Assembly (NCBI GenBank): GCA_030765605.1
Contig: JAVCCG010000038.1
Coordinates: 1 to 64,000 of the forward strand
Reading direction: 5' to 3'
Length of the DNA: 64,000 nucleotides
Source of the DNA: Candidatus Alcyoniella australis
GTDB taxonomy: Bacteria; Lernaellota; Lernaellaia; JAVCCG01; Alcyoniellaceae
The notes beneath the pieces are model-generated. The model saw nothing but the letters and a program-made list of their open reading frames with translations. It searched no databases and was not told the origin of the DNA. Position numbers and translations under genes: made by a program. Position 1 is the first letter of the stretch, and every line of letters begins with the position of its first letter. Below, one piece after another: positions 9,058 to 16,142 of this stretch.

Positions 9058-9180
9058 AACCGCGAGTTCGCACCGGAAAAGTGCGCGGACTGCGCCGACC
9101 TCGCTGTCTGCGGCGGCGGATGCCCGCTGTACGTCAAGAACCAACAGATGATCTGCGCCGAAAGCGGCAGCAACGGCTGA
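9058..9180 (+). pseudogene. SPASM-domain tail of a radical SAM gene
   Basis: In the frame ending at TGA 9178-9180 the sequence reads NREFAPEKCADCADLAVCGGGCPLY and then a short tail. The FxPxxCxxCxxxxxCGGGCP pattern is the C-terminal auxiliary-cluster (SPASM) signature of radical SAM enzymes that modify peptides or proteins. Nothing of the SAM-binding CxxxCxxC domain is present upstream: the fragment is fused directly to the truncated gene before it, so this is the 3' end of a gene whose body was deleted. Confidence 0.7.
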
Positions 9181-9231
9181 GGAAGGCGGCACTCGTCGGC
9201 TTAGAGTAAATATCGATTATCGTACGCTAAA

Positions 9232-9262
9232 TGTCATTCTGAGGCCTTTGGCCGAAGGACCT
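9232..9262. repeat. REP-like hairpin repeat
   Basis: The segment starts TGTCATTCTGAGG and contains CCTT-TGGCCG-AAGG, a stem-loop flanked by AGG/CCT. This resembles the widespread TCATTCTGAG...GAAGG short dispersed repeats of many bacterial genomes. Only one copy is seen in the window, sitting at the left edge of the AT-rich island. Confidence 0.4.
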
Positions 9263-9414
9263 ACGCACGCATTATGAATTTGCCTTGAAACGCTGATAAC
9301 TTTAAATATTCAGTTAGTTACGAGATGATTAAGTAACGTGTCCCCAACACTCCCAACTATGTTAAATATTGTCTCTGAAATTCCATATAAATTACTAGTA
9401 GTAATGATTTTTGT

Positions 9415-9444
9415 TTGACTTAAAGCATGCTTAGGGCATATTAT
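9415..9444 (+). promoter_or_regulatory. sigma-70-type promoter of the PHP-ATPase gene
   Basis: TTGACT (9415-9420), 18-base spacer, TATTAT (9439-9444). It lies about 85 bases before the start codon, and a GGGGA ribosome site precedes the ATG. The gene thus seems to carry its own promoter. Confidence 0.6.
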
Positions 9445-9528
9445 TCATGTGTTGCTTGTGACAAGAATTTTAGAAGTAATTTAACCTAAGCTTAGATTTG
9501 GAATAAAATGCTGCCATAGGGGATCAGT

Positions 9529-12213
9529 ATGAGAGTAAAAGAAGTGATAGAGTCCATATTAAGCCAACCCACGGGTGCCAAATATTTCAAGTGTGATTTA
9601 CACTTACACTCCAAATATTCGAAGGAGACCGGTAAAGAGCTTCCTAGCGTGAAGGATATAATTGACACAGCAGTCAATAGAAAACTGGATATAATATCTA
9701 TAACAGACCACAACAATGTTGAGTCGTATATTGAGGCAGCAACATATATTAGGGAGAATCAAGTTCCAATCGGTCTAATACCTGGCTTTGAGCTTTCTAT
9801 AGGGATAACACAGCTACATTTACTGGCATTTTTCCCTACATTAAGTTCTGATGATGCAACGAAAGACTCCATGTCTGAAGCCTTAAAGGATCTTGGAATA
9901 AATCTTCAAACACAAAAAGCATCTCCATCCTCTGCTAATACTCATTTATCACCTATTGATGCATTAGGTGTCTTAATAAAATATAATGCTCAGGTGATTG
10001 TCGCCCATGTTGACAAAGGATTTGAAAGTTGGAAGGGAATTGTTAGAGATAATTTCTATAATTCAGAGAATCTTCGAGGCTTTGAATATATTGATGAATT
10101 GCCACCTAGTATTACTAATATATGTAGGAAAAAATGTAATATTATATCATCAGATGCCCATAGTCTTGAAATGATAGCTGCACGAACAACTCTGATTAAA
10201 GCTGATGTAAATAACTACCATGGATTATTTGCAGCGTTAGAGGATCCAGAATACCGGGTGTTCTTAAAGAGCCAAGAGATCGAACATTCATATATTGTTG
10301 GCTTAAAAGTTATTGGGGGAGAAAAAACAAATAGGAAAGATTTACAAAAGGGGGGAATGCTAAATGATTTTTGCGTTCGATTTAGCCCTAACCTAAATTG
10401 CCTAATAGGAGAGAGAGGTACTTTTAAAAGCTCTATTATTCAGTTTATCAAAGCCTCATTATGTAAATTGGAGGAAGATTATTCGTTTGATGAGATTTCT
10501 GAGGGAAATTTAAAAAAGGAATTGCAAAAGACGGGAAAGTTTATTGAGGAAGTTCTTGGAGAAAATGGAAGGATCTATATTCTGGTCCAAGCTACCCCAA
10601 AAACGATATACATTATTGAAACCATATATGAGAATAAGAAGATTCGGAGAATTGTCTATGATGAGTATGGCATTGAACAAGCTAGAAAGTCATACGACAT
10701 GATACAGGCAGATGTATATGGACATGAAGAAGTTAAGGAAAATGCAACAAGTCTTGTTAATCAAGAGAAAATAATTGATGCAATTTTGGATGAAGTGCAA
10801 GGTTATAATATCAAAGAAAAAGCACGTTTAGCAACTTTAAAAATGAATAGAGAGAGAATTGAAAAGGTGCAACAAAGTAGCAAAGAGTATAAGGAATACG
10901 AAAAGAGAAACGAAAGGCTGATAGAACAAAGAAAAAACATCTCAATTTCTGATGATCTGAAAGTATTTGTAAAAGATAGAGAAGGAATTAATGGTTGGTA
11001 TAAAGCGATTATAAGATCAATAGATAAGACTATTGATTGTATCAGGGGGATATTGCCAGAAGAGAAATTAGCCAGTATAGATTGCCCTCCTTGTGAAAAT
11101 AAGGATGTTACTAGGATATATAACAAAACACTGATAGAAATTGAAGAAGCTGAAAAAGAATTAAAGACCCAGATTGATATCCTTATAAGTATGATGCTGG
11201 ATAAAAAGCAAACAATAACTGATAATAACGAGAAGGCTGTAAAGATCATTTCAGATGAATTTAAAACGAAGTATCCATCAGCAAACATAATAACAAATCA
11301 GGAAATGAAAAATAATTTAATGATATATGATGAGCTGACTGGAAAAATTGAAGATAAGACTGGTAAAATGAAGGAATTAATGAAAGATATAGATAGCAAG
11401 GGACGGCTTGAGAATGATCGAAACGACATGATAAAGGAGATAGAATCGGAAGCATTGAAACGATATTCAGTAAGAAAGAAATATGGAGAGGGAGTTACGA
11501 AGAATACAAAGCTAATTAGGGTAGGATGGAAGAAAAATGGGAACAAAGAGTCTTATATAAGCTTTTTAGCAAATAGACTACAGGGTTCTGGTGCACAATA
11601 TGAAAATCACATATGTAAAATTGCAGATCAGTTATCTCCTGCGAGATTAGCGGAATTAATCAAGAATAATGATGCTTCAACCATGACAAGAGAAACGGGA
11701 ATAAAACAAGAAATGGTTAATAAAATATTAGGACATAAGACTTTTATAGACTGCCAATATGAGCTTCACGAAATCATATTAAGAGACTCTCCTCAAATAC
11801 AATTCAATGATAGAGGAACATGGAAAAACCTAGAAAGCTTGTCAGACGGTCAAAAGGCAACAGTATTACTAACATTAATACTAGAGAAGCCAGAAAACGC
11901 ATTGATTATCGATCAACCAGAGGATGACATAGATAATAAAGTGATATACGAAGAGATAGTAAATAAATTGAGGCAGAGAAAGCTTTCGAAACAAATTATT
12001 GTATCGACACACCAGGCCAATATTCCTGTACTAGGCGATGCAGAGAAGATCGTAGTATTAAAATCCGATGGATACCACGGTTCACTAGAACAGGAAGGAT
12101 GTGTGGAAACGCCGAATATTATTAAGTACATATTGAATATTATGGAAGGTGGGAAAGAGGCGTTTGAAAGAAGAAGCAATAAATATAAAATCGGCAACCT
12201 AATAGAAAGATAA
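9529..12213 (+). CDS. TrlF-like PHP-domain / SMC-like ATPase
   Basis: An 894-residue two-part protein. Residues 15-235 are a PHP phosphoesterase domain with all expected metal ligands: DLHLHS, SITDHNN, PGFELS, LHLLAF, VAHVDK and SSDAHS. From about 285 an ABC/SMC-type ATPase begins with Walker A-like GERGTFKSS (the usual GxGK is GTFK here), then a long coiled coil (about 420-660), signature LSDGQKATVLL (about 770), Walker B ALIIDQPEDDIDN (about 790) and H-loop STHQANIP. This is the TrlF-family plan, resembling nuclease-ATPases of defence systems; cleavage of nucleic acid or nucleotides is inferred. Codon use is strongly AT-rich unlike every neighbour, so recent horizontal gain is very likely. 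Confidence 0.88.
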   Translation: MRVKEVIESILSQPTGAKYFKCDLHLHSKYSKETGKELPSVKDIIDTAVNRKLDIISITDHNNVESYIEAATYIRENQVPIGLIPGFELSIGITQLHLLAFFPTLSSDDATKDSMSEALKDLGINLQTQKASPSSANTHLSPIDALGVLIKYNAQVIVAHVDKGFESWKGIVRDNFYNSENLRGFEYIDELPPSITNICRKKCNIISSDAHSLEMIAARTTLIKADVNNYHGLFAALEDPEYRVFLKSQEIEHSYIVGLKVIGGEKTNRKDLQKGGMLNDFCVRFSPNLNCLIGERGTFKSSIIQFIKASLCKLEEDYSFDEISEGNLKKELQKTGKFIEEVLGENGRIYILVQATPKTIYIIETIYENKKIRRIVYDEYGIEQARKSYDMIQADVYGHEEVKENATSLVNQEKIIDAILDEVQGYNIKEKARLATLKMNRERIEKVQQSSKEYKEYEKRNERLIEQRKNISISDDLKVFVKDREGINGWYKAIIRSIDKTIDCIRGILPEEKLASIDCPPCENKDVTRIYNKTLIEIEEAEKELKTQIDILISMMLDKKQTITDNNEKAVKIISDEFKTKYPSANIITNQEMKNNLMIYDELTGKIEDKTGKMKELMKDIDSKGRLENDRNDMIKEIESEALKRYSVRKKYGEGVTKNTKLIRVGWKKNGNKESYISFLANRLQGSGAQYENHICKIADQLSPARLAELIKNNDASTMTRETGIKQEMVNKILGHKTFIDCQYELHEIILRDSPQIQFNDRGTWKNLESLSDGQKATVLLTLILEKPENALIIDQPEDDIDNKVIYEEIVNKLRQRKLSKQIIVSTHQANIPVLGDAEKIVVLKSDGYHGSLEQEGCVETPNIIKYILNIMEGGKEAFERRSNKYKIGNLIER

Positions 12214-12240
12214 TTCTGTGGAAATAATCTTAAATGAAGG

Positions 12241-12339
12241 TTAGGTAATAAATACTACGGCTTTATTGGTAAGGCGGCCGTCGTTGCGAATAATAACGAG
12301 GTACATACCGGTGCCGGCGATTTGGGTGTAGCGTTCCAT
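12241..12339 (-). pseudogene. C-terminal scrap of a surface/secreted protein
   Basis: A 32-codon frame reading MERYTQIAGTGMYLVIIR then a DGRLTNKAVVFIT end. The GTGMYLVIIRNDG...KAVVF pattern is like the last two strands of the Ig-like C-terminal domains (FlgD-like or secretion-tail type) that end many large exported proteins. No upstream domain is present; beyond it lies the end of the epimerase gene. Best read as a deletion remnant, possibly from the same event that shaped the left side of the island. Confidence 0.33.
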
Positions 12340-12386
12340 GGCCCACCGGAACAAGGGTGGGTAAGAGGGGAAATATAGAGCGACCG

Positions 12387-13292
12387 TCAGAGATACTTCC
12401 GCAGCGTCTGTTCCAGTGAGCGGTTTTGGATGTCGAAGCCTTGTTCGATGGTGCGTTTGGGCAGCACGTGTTGGCCTTCGAGCAGCACGTCGGCCCCCTC
12501 TTTGAACAGCATCTTCAGGACGAACGGCGGCGCGTCGATCCAGGATTTGCGGCCCAGGATCTCGCCGACCTTGTCGGTGAGTGTGCGCATTTTTACAGGT
12601 GCGGGTGAGGTGCCGTTGAGTGTGCCGCTGACATCGTCGTTGTCCAGGGCGTACATGTAGAGGTTTACCAGATCCTCGATGTCGATCCATGAGACCCACT
12701 GGTCCCCGCTGCCCACGGTGCCGCCGATGTGGCGGTGGAAGTTATCGGCGATCTTGGACAGCGCACCGGCGCCCGGCCCGAGCGCCACGCCGCTACGGAT
12801 TATGGCTACGCGTGACCCGAAACCAGCGGCCTTTTGCGCCTCTATTTCCCAGTCCACGCAGAGCTTGGCCAAAAAGTCATCGCCCGGCGGCGAGCTTTCA
12901 GAAAACCCGGGACGTTCGCTCGATCCGTAATAGCCCACTGCCGAGGCGCTGACCAGCGCTGAGGGCGGCTTTTCGGCCAGGCCCATGGCCACGACCAGGG
13001 AGCGGGTCGTGGTTACCCGCGATTCGTAGACCTCGTTCTTGTAGCCTTCGGTCCAGCGCTTTCCGGCGATGGGCGCTCCAGCGAGGTTGATTACCTTCTC
13101 GACCTTAAACAGCGCGTCACCGGAGCGCAGGCTGTCCCAGCTCTCGACCTCGACCTTGCTGCCGAACATTTCTTTGGTGCTGCCCGCGTTGCGCGTGACG
13201 ATCACCGGAATGTCGCCGCGCTCGATCAGCTTGAAAACGATCTCGCGCCCGATAAATCCTGTGCCTCCGGTCAGCAGTACACGCATTGACAT
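12387..13292 (-). CDS. TIGR01777-family NAD(P)-binding epimerase-like protein
   Basis: A 301-residue extended SDR of the YfcH/TIGR01777 family (C-terminal DUF1731). It starts MSMRVLLTGGTGFIGREIV with the Rossmann GxxGxxG at residues 9-15, has INLAGAPI, the SASAVGYYG segment with the active-site Tyr and the family's AALSKIADNFHRHIGGTVGSGDQWVSWI, and ends with the DUF1731 motif around PPFVLKMLFKEGADVLLEGQHVLPKR. The start at 13292 has a GGGGGT ribosome site 6 bases away; longer in-frame sequence upstream is the reverse of a GT2 remnant. Substrate of the family is unknown. Confidence 0.92.
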   Translation of the reverse strand: MSMRVLLTGGTGFIGREIVFKLIERGDIPVIVTRNAGSTKEMFGSKVEVESWDSLRSGDALFKVEKVINLAGAPIAGKRWTEGYKNEVYESRVTTTRSLVVAMGLAEKPPSALVSASAVGYYGSSERPGFSESSPPGDDFLAKLCVDWEIEAQKAAGFGSRVAIIRSGVALGPGAGALSKIADNFHRHIGGTVGSGDQWVSWIDIEDLVNLYMYALDNDDVSGTLNGTSPAPVKMRTLTDKVGEILGRKSWIDAPPFVLKMLFKEGADVLLEGQHVLPKRTIEQGFDIQNRSLEQTLRKYL

Positions 13293-13339
13293 CGGGTTAC
13301 CCCCATGGCTGATCGATTGATTTATTGCGATTCCAAATA

Positions 13340-13369
13340 ATATAACCCAGGCGAGCCGTTGCCGGTCAA
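13340..13369 (-). promoter_or_regulatory. sigma-70-type promoter of the epimerase gene
   Basis: On the minus strand TTGACC (13364-13369), 18-base spacer, TTATAT (13340-13345), about 48 bases before the ATG at 13292. Confidence 0.5.
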
Positions 13370-13406
13370 GTCCAAAGATGTGTGTTATCGCGGGTCCGTG
13401 CCAGGC

Positions 13407-13436
13407 TTGTCTAGCTGCGAGCAGTTCGGTTAAAGT
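13407..13436 (+). promoter_or_regulatory. possible promoter of the amino-sugar cluster
   Basis: TTGTCT (13407-13412), 18-base spacer, TAAAGT (13431-13436). The start point would fall just before the GT2 remnant ATG at 13446, whose stop overlaps the first intact gene of the cluster. Moderate match only. Confidence 0.33.
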
Positions 13437-13445
13437 CAATCCGCC

Positions 13446-13583
13446 ATGGCACTGTGGATCATCGTACCGGTCTACAACGAGTTCGATGCGACCCCGCAGC
13501 TTCTCGAGCAGCTCAACGACGATCGTTTCTTTCGTCAACGGAGTCCGGCTCGGCTGACTCGAACCAGGAGTTATTTTAGATGA
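13446..13583 (+). pseudogene. N-terminal remnant of a GT2 glycosyltransferase
   Basis: A 45-codon frame beginning MALWIIVPVYNEFDATPQLLEQL, the unmistakable N-terminal strand and helix of a family 2 glycosyltransferase (IIVPVYNE). After about 29 codons the similarity stops and a basic nonsense tail runs to TGA at 13581-13583, which overlaps the ATG of the next gene (ATGA). The catalytic DxD region and the rest of the enzyme are gone, so an internal deletion has removed most of the gene. The remnant may still be translated and couple ribosomes into the cluster. Confidence 0.6.
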
Positions 13584-14611
13584 GTGCGCAGCGTAAACCG
13601 TTCAATATCGGCGTGGTGGGCCTGGGCCACTGGGGACCGAACCACGTCAGAGTTTTCTCCCAGCTGCCGGACTCGCAGGTGACCTGGGTCTGCGACAGCG
13701 ACCGCAGCCGGGCAGCGGTTGTGAGCAACAGCGCGCCCCAGGCGCGTTTTACCGCCGACCTGGCCGATCTGTTGGCCGACCCGCAGCTTGACGCGCTGGT
13801 GGTCTCCACGCCCACCGCGACTCACGCGAAGATCGTGCGCCGGGCAATGAAAGCGGGCAAGGACGTGTTGTGCGAAAAGCCGCTGTGCCAAACCCTGCGC
13901 CAGTCCACAGCCTTGGCCCAATTGGCTGAGCGAGAGAGCCGGGTGCTGATGACCGGCCACATCTTTTTGTTTCACGCCGCGGTGGCCGAGCTGAAGAAAC
14001 TGCACGCGAGCGGCGCCCTGGGCAAGCTGCACTACATGCACGCCGAGCGCACCAACCTGGGGCCGTTCCGTTACGACGTGGGCGCGGTCCACGACCTGGC
14101 GTCCCACGACATCTCGATCTTCAACTGGCTGCTCAACGCAGAGCCCGAGGCGGTTAACGCCGTGGGACGCTCGTCGCTGCAACAGGGGATCGAGGACTAC
14201 GCCTTTGTCACGTTGCACTATCCGCAGGGCATAATCGCCCACGTGCACGCCAGTTGGCTCAACCCGCGCAAGGTGCGCGAGATCACGATCGTCGGCGATA
14301 AGCAGATGGTGGTCTTCGACGACCTGAGCCCGATCGGGCCCATCGCGCTGTACCGCAAGACCGTGGTGCGCCAGAGCTACGCTGACTTCGGCGAGTTCAA
14401 CCTGCTGGCGCGCGAGGGCGACTTGCACTTCCCCAAGGTGCAGATGCGCGAGCCGCTCAAGGCCCAGGCCGAGTCGTTCCTGCGCGCGTTGCGCACCAGG
14501 CGCGTGCGCAAATCCGACCCGCAGTTCTCGCTGGGCGTGATGCGCGTACTCGACGCGGTACAGCGTTCCATGCGGCGCAACGGCGCCCGCGTGGCGCTCA
14601 AGGAGGGCTGA
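13580..14611 (+). CDS. Gfo/Idh/MocA oxidoreductase, WlbA/WbpB-like
   Basis: A 343-residue NAD(P)-dependent sugar dehydrogenase. Rossmann motif GLGHWG at residues 14-19, the family EKP motif (CEKPLC) at about residue 98, and the C-terminal beta sheet with HDLASHDISIFNWLL, where the His is the usual catalytic residue. The next genes encode a hexapeptide acyltransferase and a DegT-type aminotransferase, the same trio (WlbA, WlbB, WlbC / WbpB, D, E) that converts UDP-GlcNAcA to a 3-amino-3-deoxy acylated sugar. By that context this enzyme would oxidise C3 of the UDP-sugar. Start overlaps the stop of the GT2 remnant. Confidence 0.9.
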   Translation: MSAQRKPFNIGVVGLGHWGPNHVRVFSQLPDSQVTWVCDSDRSRAAVVSNSAPQARFTADLADLLADPQLDALVVSTPTATHAKIVRRAMKAGKDVLCEKPLCQTLRQSTALAQLAERESRVLMTGHIFLFHAAVAELKKLHASGALGKLHYMHAERTNLGPFRYDVGAVHDLASHDISIFNWLLNAEPEAVNAVGRSSLQQGIEDYAFVTLHYPQGIIAHVHASWLNPRKVREITIVGDKQMVVFDDLSPIGPIALYRKTVVRQSYADFGEFNLLAREGDLHFPKVQMREPLKAQAESFLRALRTRRVRKSDPQFSLGVMRVLDAVQRSMRRNGARVALKEG

Positions 14612-14613
14612 AG

Positions 14614-15396
14614 ATGAAGGACGGTAAACCGCAGGCGATCGGCGAGAACGTATCGATCGGCACGGGCTGCGTCTTCGGCCGCAACGTGATCATCGGCGAC
14701 AACGTAGAACTCGGGGAGCGCTGCATCATCGGCGATAACGTCGAACTGCGCGAGTGCCGATTGGGCGGCGGCGTGCGCGTGGAGCGCAACGCCTTGGTCG
14801 GCTACTCCACGCTTACCGGCTGGTTTTCCACCGGACGGCGCGAGGTCGAGGACGACCCGGGAATCGCCGAGTTGGGCGAGGACTGCCTGGTGCGTACCGA
14901 CGCGGTGATCTATCGCGGCGCGCGCATAGGCGCGTCGTGCTGGATCAACCACAAGGCCCTGGTGCGCGAGCGCTCGCGGATCGGCCACCACACCTCCGTC
15001 GGCTCGATGGTCGATGTGGAGGGCTACTGCAGCATCGGCAACTACTGCTCGATCAACAGCCAGGCCTACGTGGCGGCCAAGAGCTCCCTTGGCGACTACG
15101 TGTTCATGGGGCCGCAGTCGGTGACCACCAACGACAACCCGATCGGCTACCGCCGCGACCTGCCCGACCCGATGCAGGGGCCCAAGATCGGCTTCGGCGT
15201 GAGCATCGGCGCGCGAGCCGTGATCCTGCCGCGCGTACTGCTGGGCATGGAGGTGGTGATCGGCGCCGGTGCGGTCGTGACCTCAGACGTGCCCGACGGC
15301 ATGCTGGCCTATGGCGTGCCCGCGCGCGTGATGGGCCCGGTTCCCGAGGACTGGCACTTGCCGCGCGAGGTCCGTCAAAGCTACGGACGCGGCTGA
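14614..15396 (+). CDS. left-handed beta-helix acyltransferase, WlbB/WbpD-like
   Basis: A 260-residue hexapeptide-repeat protein: many [IV]G-x4 turns (VSIGTGCVFGRNVIIGDNV, IGDNVELGER and so on) forming a left-handed helix, with the acceptor-side loop SVTTNDNP and the typical C-terminal VVTSDVPDGMLAYGVPARVMG. Such enzymes transfer acetyl (or another acyl group) from CoA to a sugar amine. It starts two bases after the dehydrogenase stop. It is longer at the N terminus than WbpD (about 190 residues), with an extra set of repeats at residues 1-60 and an insert near residue 70. Confidence 0.88.
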   Translation: MKDGKPQAIGENVSIGTGCVFGRNVIIGDNVELGERCIIGDNVELRECRLGGGVRVERNALVGYSTLTGWFSTGRREVEDDPGIAELGEDCLVRTDAVIYRGARIGASCWINHKALVRERSRIGHHTSVGSMVDVEGYCSIGNYCSINSQAYVAAKSSLGDYVFMGPQSVTTNDNPIGYRRDLPDPMQGPKIGFGVSIGARAVILPRVLLGMEVVIGAGAVVTSDVPDGMLAYGVPARVMGPVPEDWHLPREVRQSYGRG

Positions 15397-15416
15397 ACGC
15401 GCGAGCGGGAGGGATC

Positions 15417-16142
15417 ATCGACTTTCACGGACTGAAGGTGCTGACCTGCCCCGTGGCCTTTAACGAGCGGGCCAAGATCGGGCGGGTGATAGATCGCTTG
15501 CAGGCAGCAAATCTGCCGCACGTGGCCCTGGGCGACGACGGCTCGGATGACGGCACTACCGAATTGGCGCGCGAACGCGGCGTCGAGCTGGTGCGGCACG
15601 AACAACGCCGCGGCGTGGGCGCGATGATCCGCACGGTGATCGGCCACGCGCGCGAGGCGGGCTACGACGTGCTGGTGATCATGGCCGGCAACGATAAAGA
15701 CGAGCCGGCCCAGGCCCAGCGACTGGTCGCGCCGATCGCCCGTGGCGAGGCCGACATCGTCCAGGGCTCGCGCTATCTGCCCGGCGGGGAGTTCGGCAAC
15801 ATGCCGCTCTACCGCCAGCTGAGCACGCGTCTGATCCATCCGCTGCTGTTTTCGCTTTTGGCCCGCAAGCGGATGACCGACACTACCAACGGCTTTCGCG
15901 CGATTCGGCTTTCGATCTTCGACGATCCGCGGCTGGCCATTGACCAGCCCTGGCTCGATCAATACGAGCTGGAGGTCTACCTGCTGTTCAAGGCGTTGCG
16001 CCTGGGCTACCGTGTGATCGAGGCGCCGGTGAGCAAAATTTATCCCGAGCACGACCTGGGCTACACCAAGATGCGGCCGCTCAGCGGCTGGTGGAGCATC
16101 CTGCGGCCGCTGTTTTTGCTCGGACTGGGGATCCGCAAATGA
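15417..16142 (+). CDS. GT2 glycosyltransferase with candidate ATC start
   Basis: A glycosyltransferase of the DPM1/GT2 superfamily: TCPVAFNER, GDDGSDDGT, MAGNDKDEP (taking the place of the DAD metal motif), QGSRYLPGGEFGN, TNGFRA and a C-terminal hydrophobic stretch LRPLFLLGLGIRK. It probably moves a sugar to a polyprenyl phosphate or growing glycan. Start is unusual: GGAGG (15408-15412) is followed by in-frame ATC codons and the sequence ATC-GAC-TTT-CAC-GGA fits a normal N terminus; the nearest classical start is GTG at 15438, which lies 25 bases from that ribosome site and trims the first strand. Its TGA overlaps the next ATG. Confidence 0.78.
   Translation: MDFHGLKVLTCPVAFNERAKIGRVIDRLQAANLPHVALGDDGSDDGTTELARERGVELVRHEQRRGVGAMIRTVIGHAREAGYDVLVIMAGNDKDEPAQAQRLVAPIARGEADIVQGSRYLPGGEFGNMPLYRQLSTRLIHPLLFSLLARKRMTDTTNGFRAIRLSIFDDPRLAIDQPWLDQYELEVYLLFKALRLGYRVIEAPVSKIYPEHDLGYTKMRPLSGWWSILRPLFLLGLGIRK

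Larger units (their letters stand above)
9181..9528. other. AT-rich intergenic leader of the PHP-ATPase gene
   Basis: No open frame worth calling. Base composition drops sharply after about 9200 and stays low through the next gene. It holds a short hairpin repeat (9232-9262), a small palindrome TTACTAGTAGTAA near 9391-9403, and a good promoter (9415-9444) giving a leader of about 80 bases before the ATG at 9529. Confidence 0.6.

Noticed and set aside
12347-12366. CCACC...GGTGG stem near the end of the epimerase gene as a terminator
   Set aside because: No T tract in either direction and its arms overlap the possible protein scrap region.
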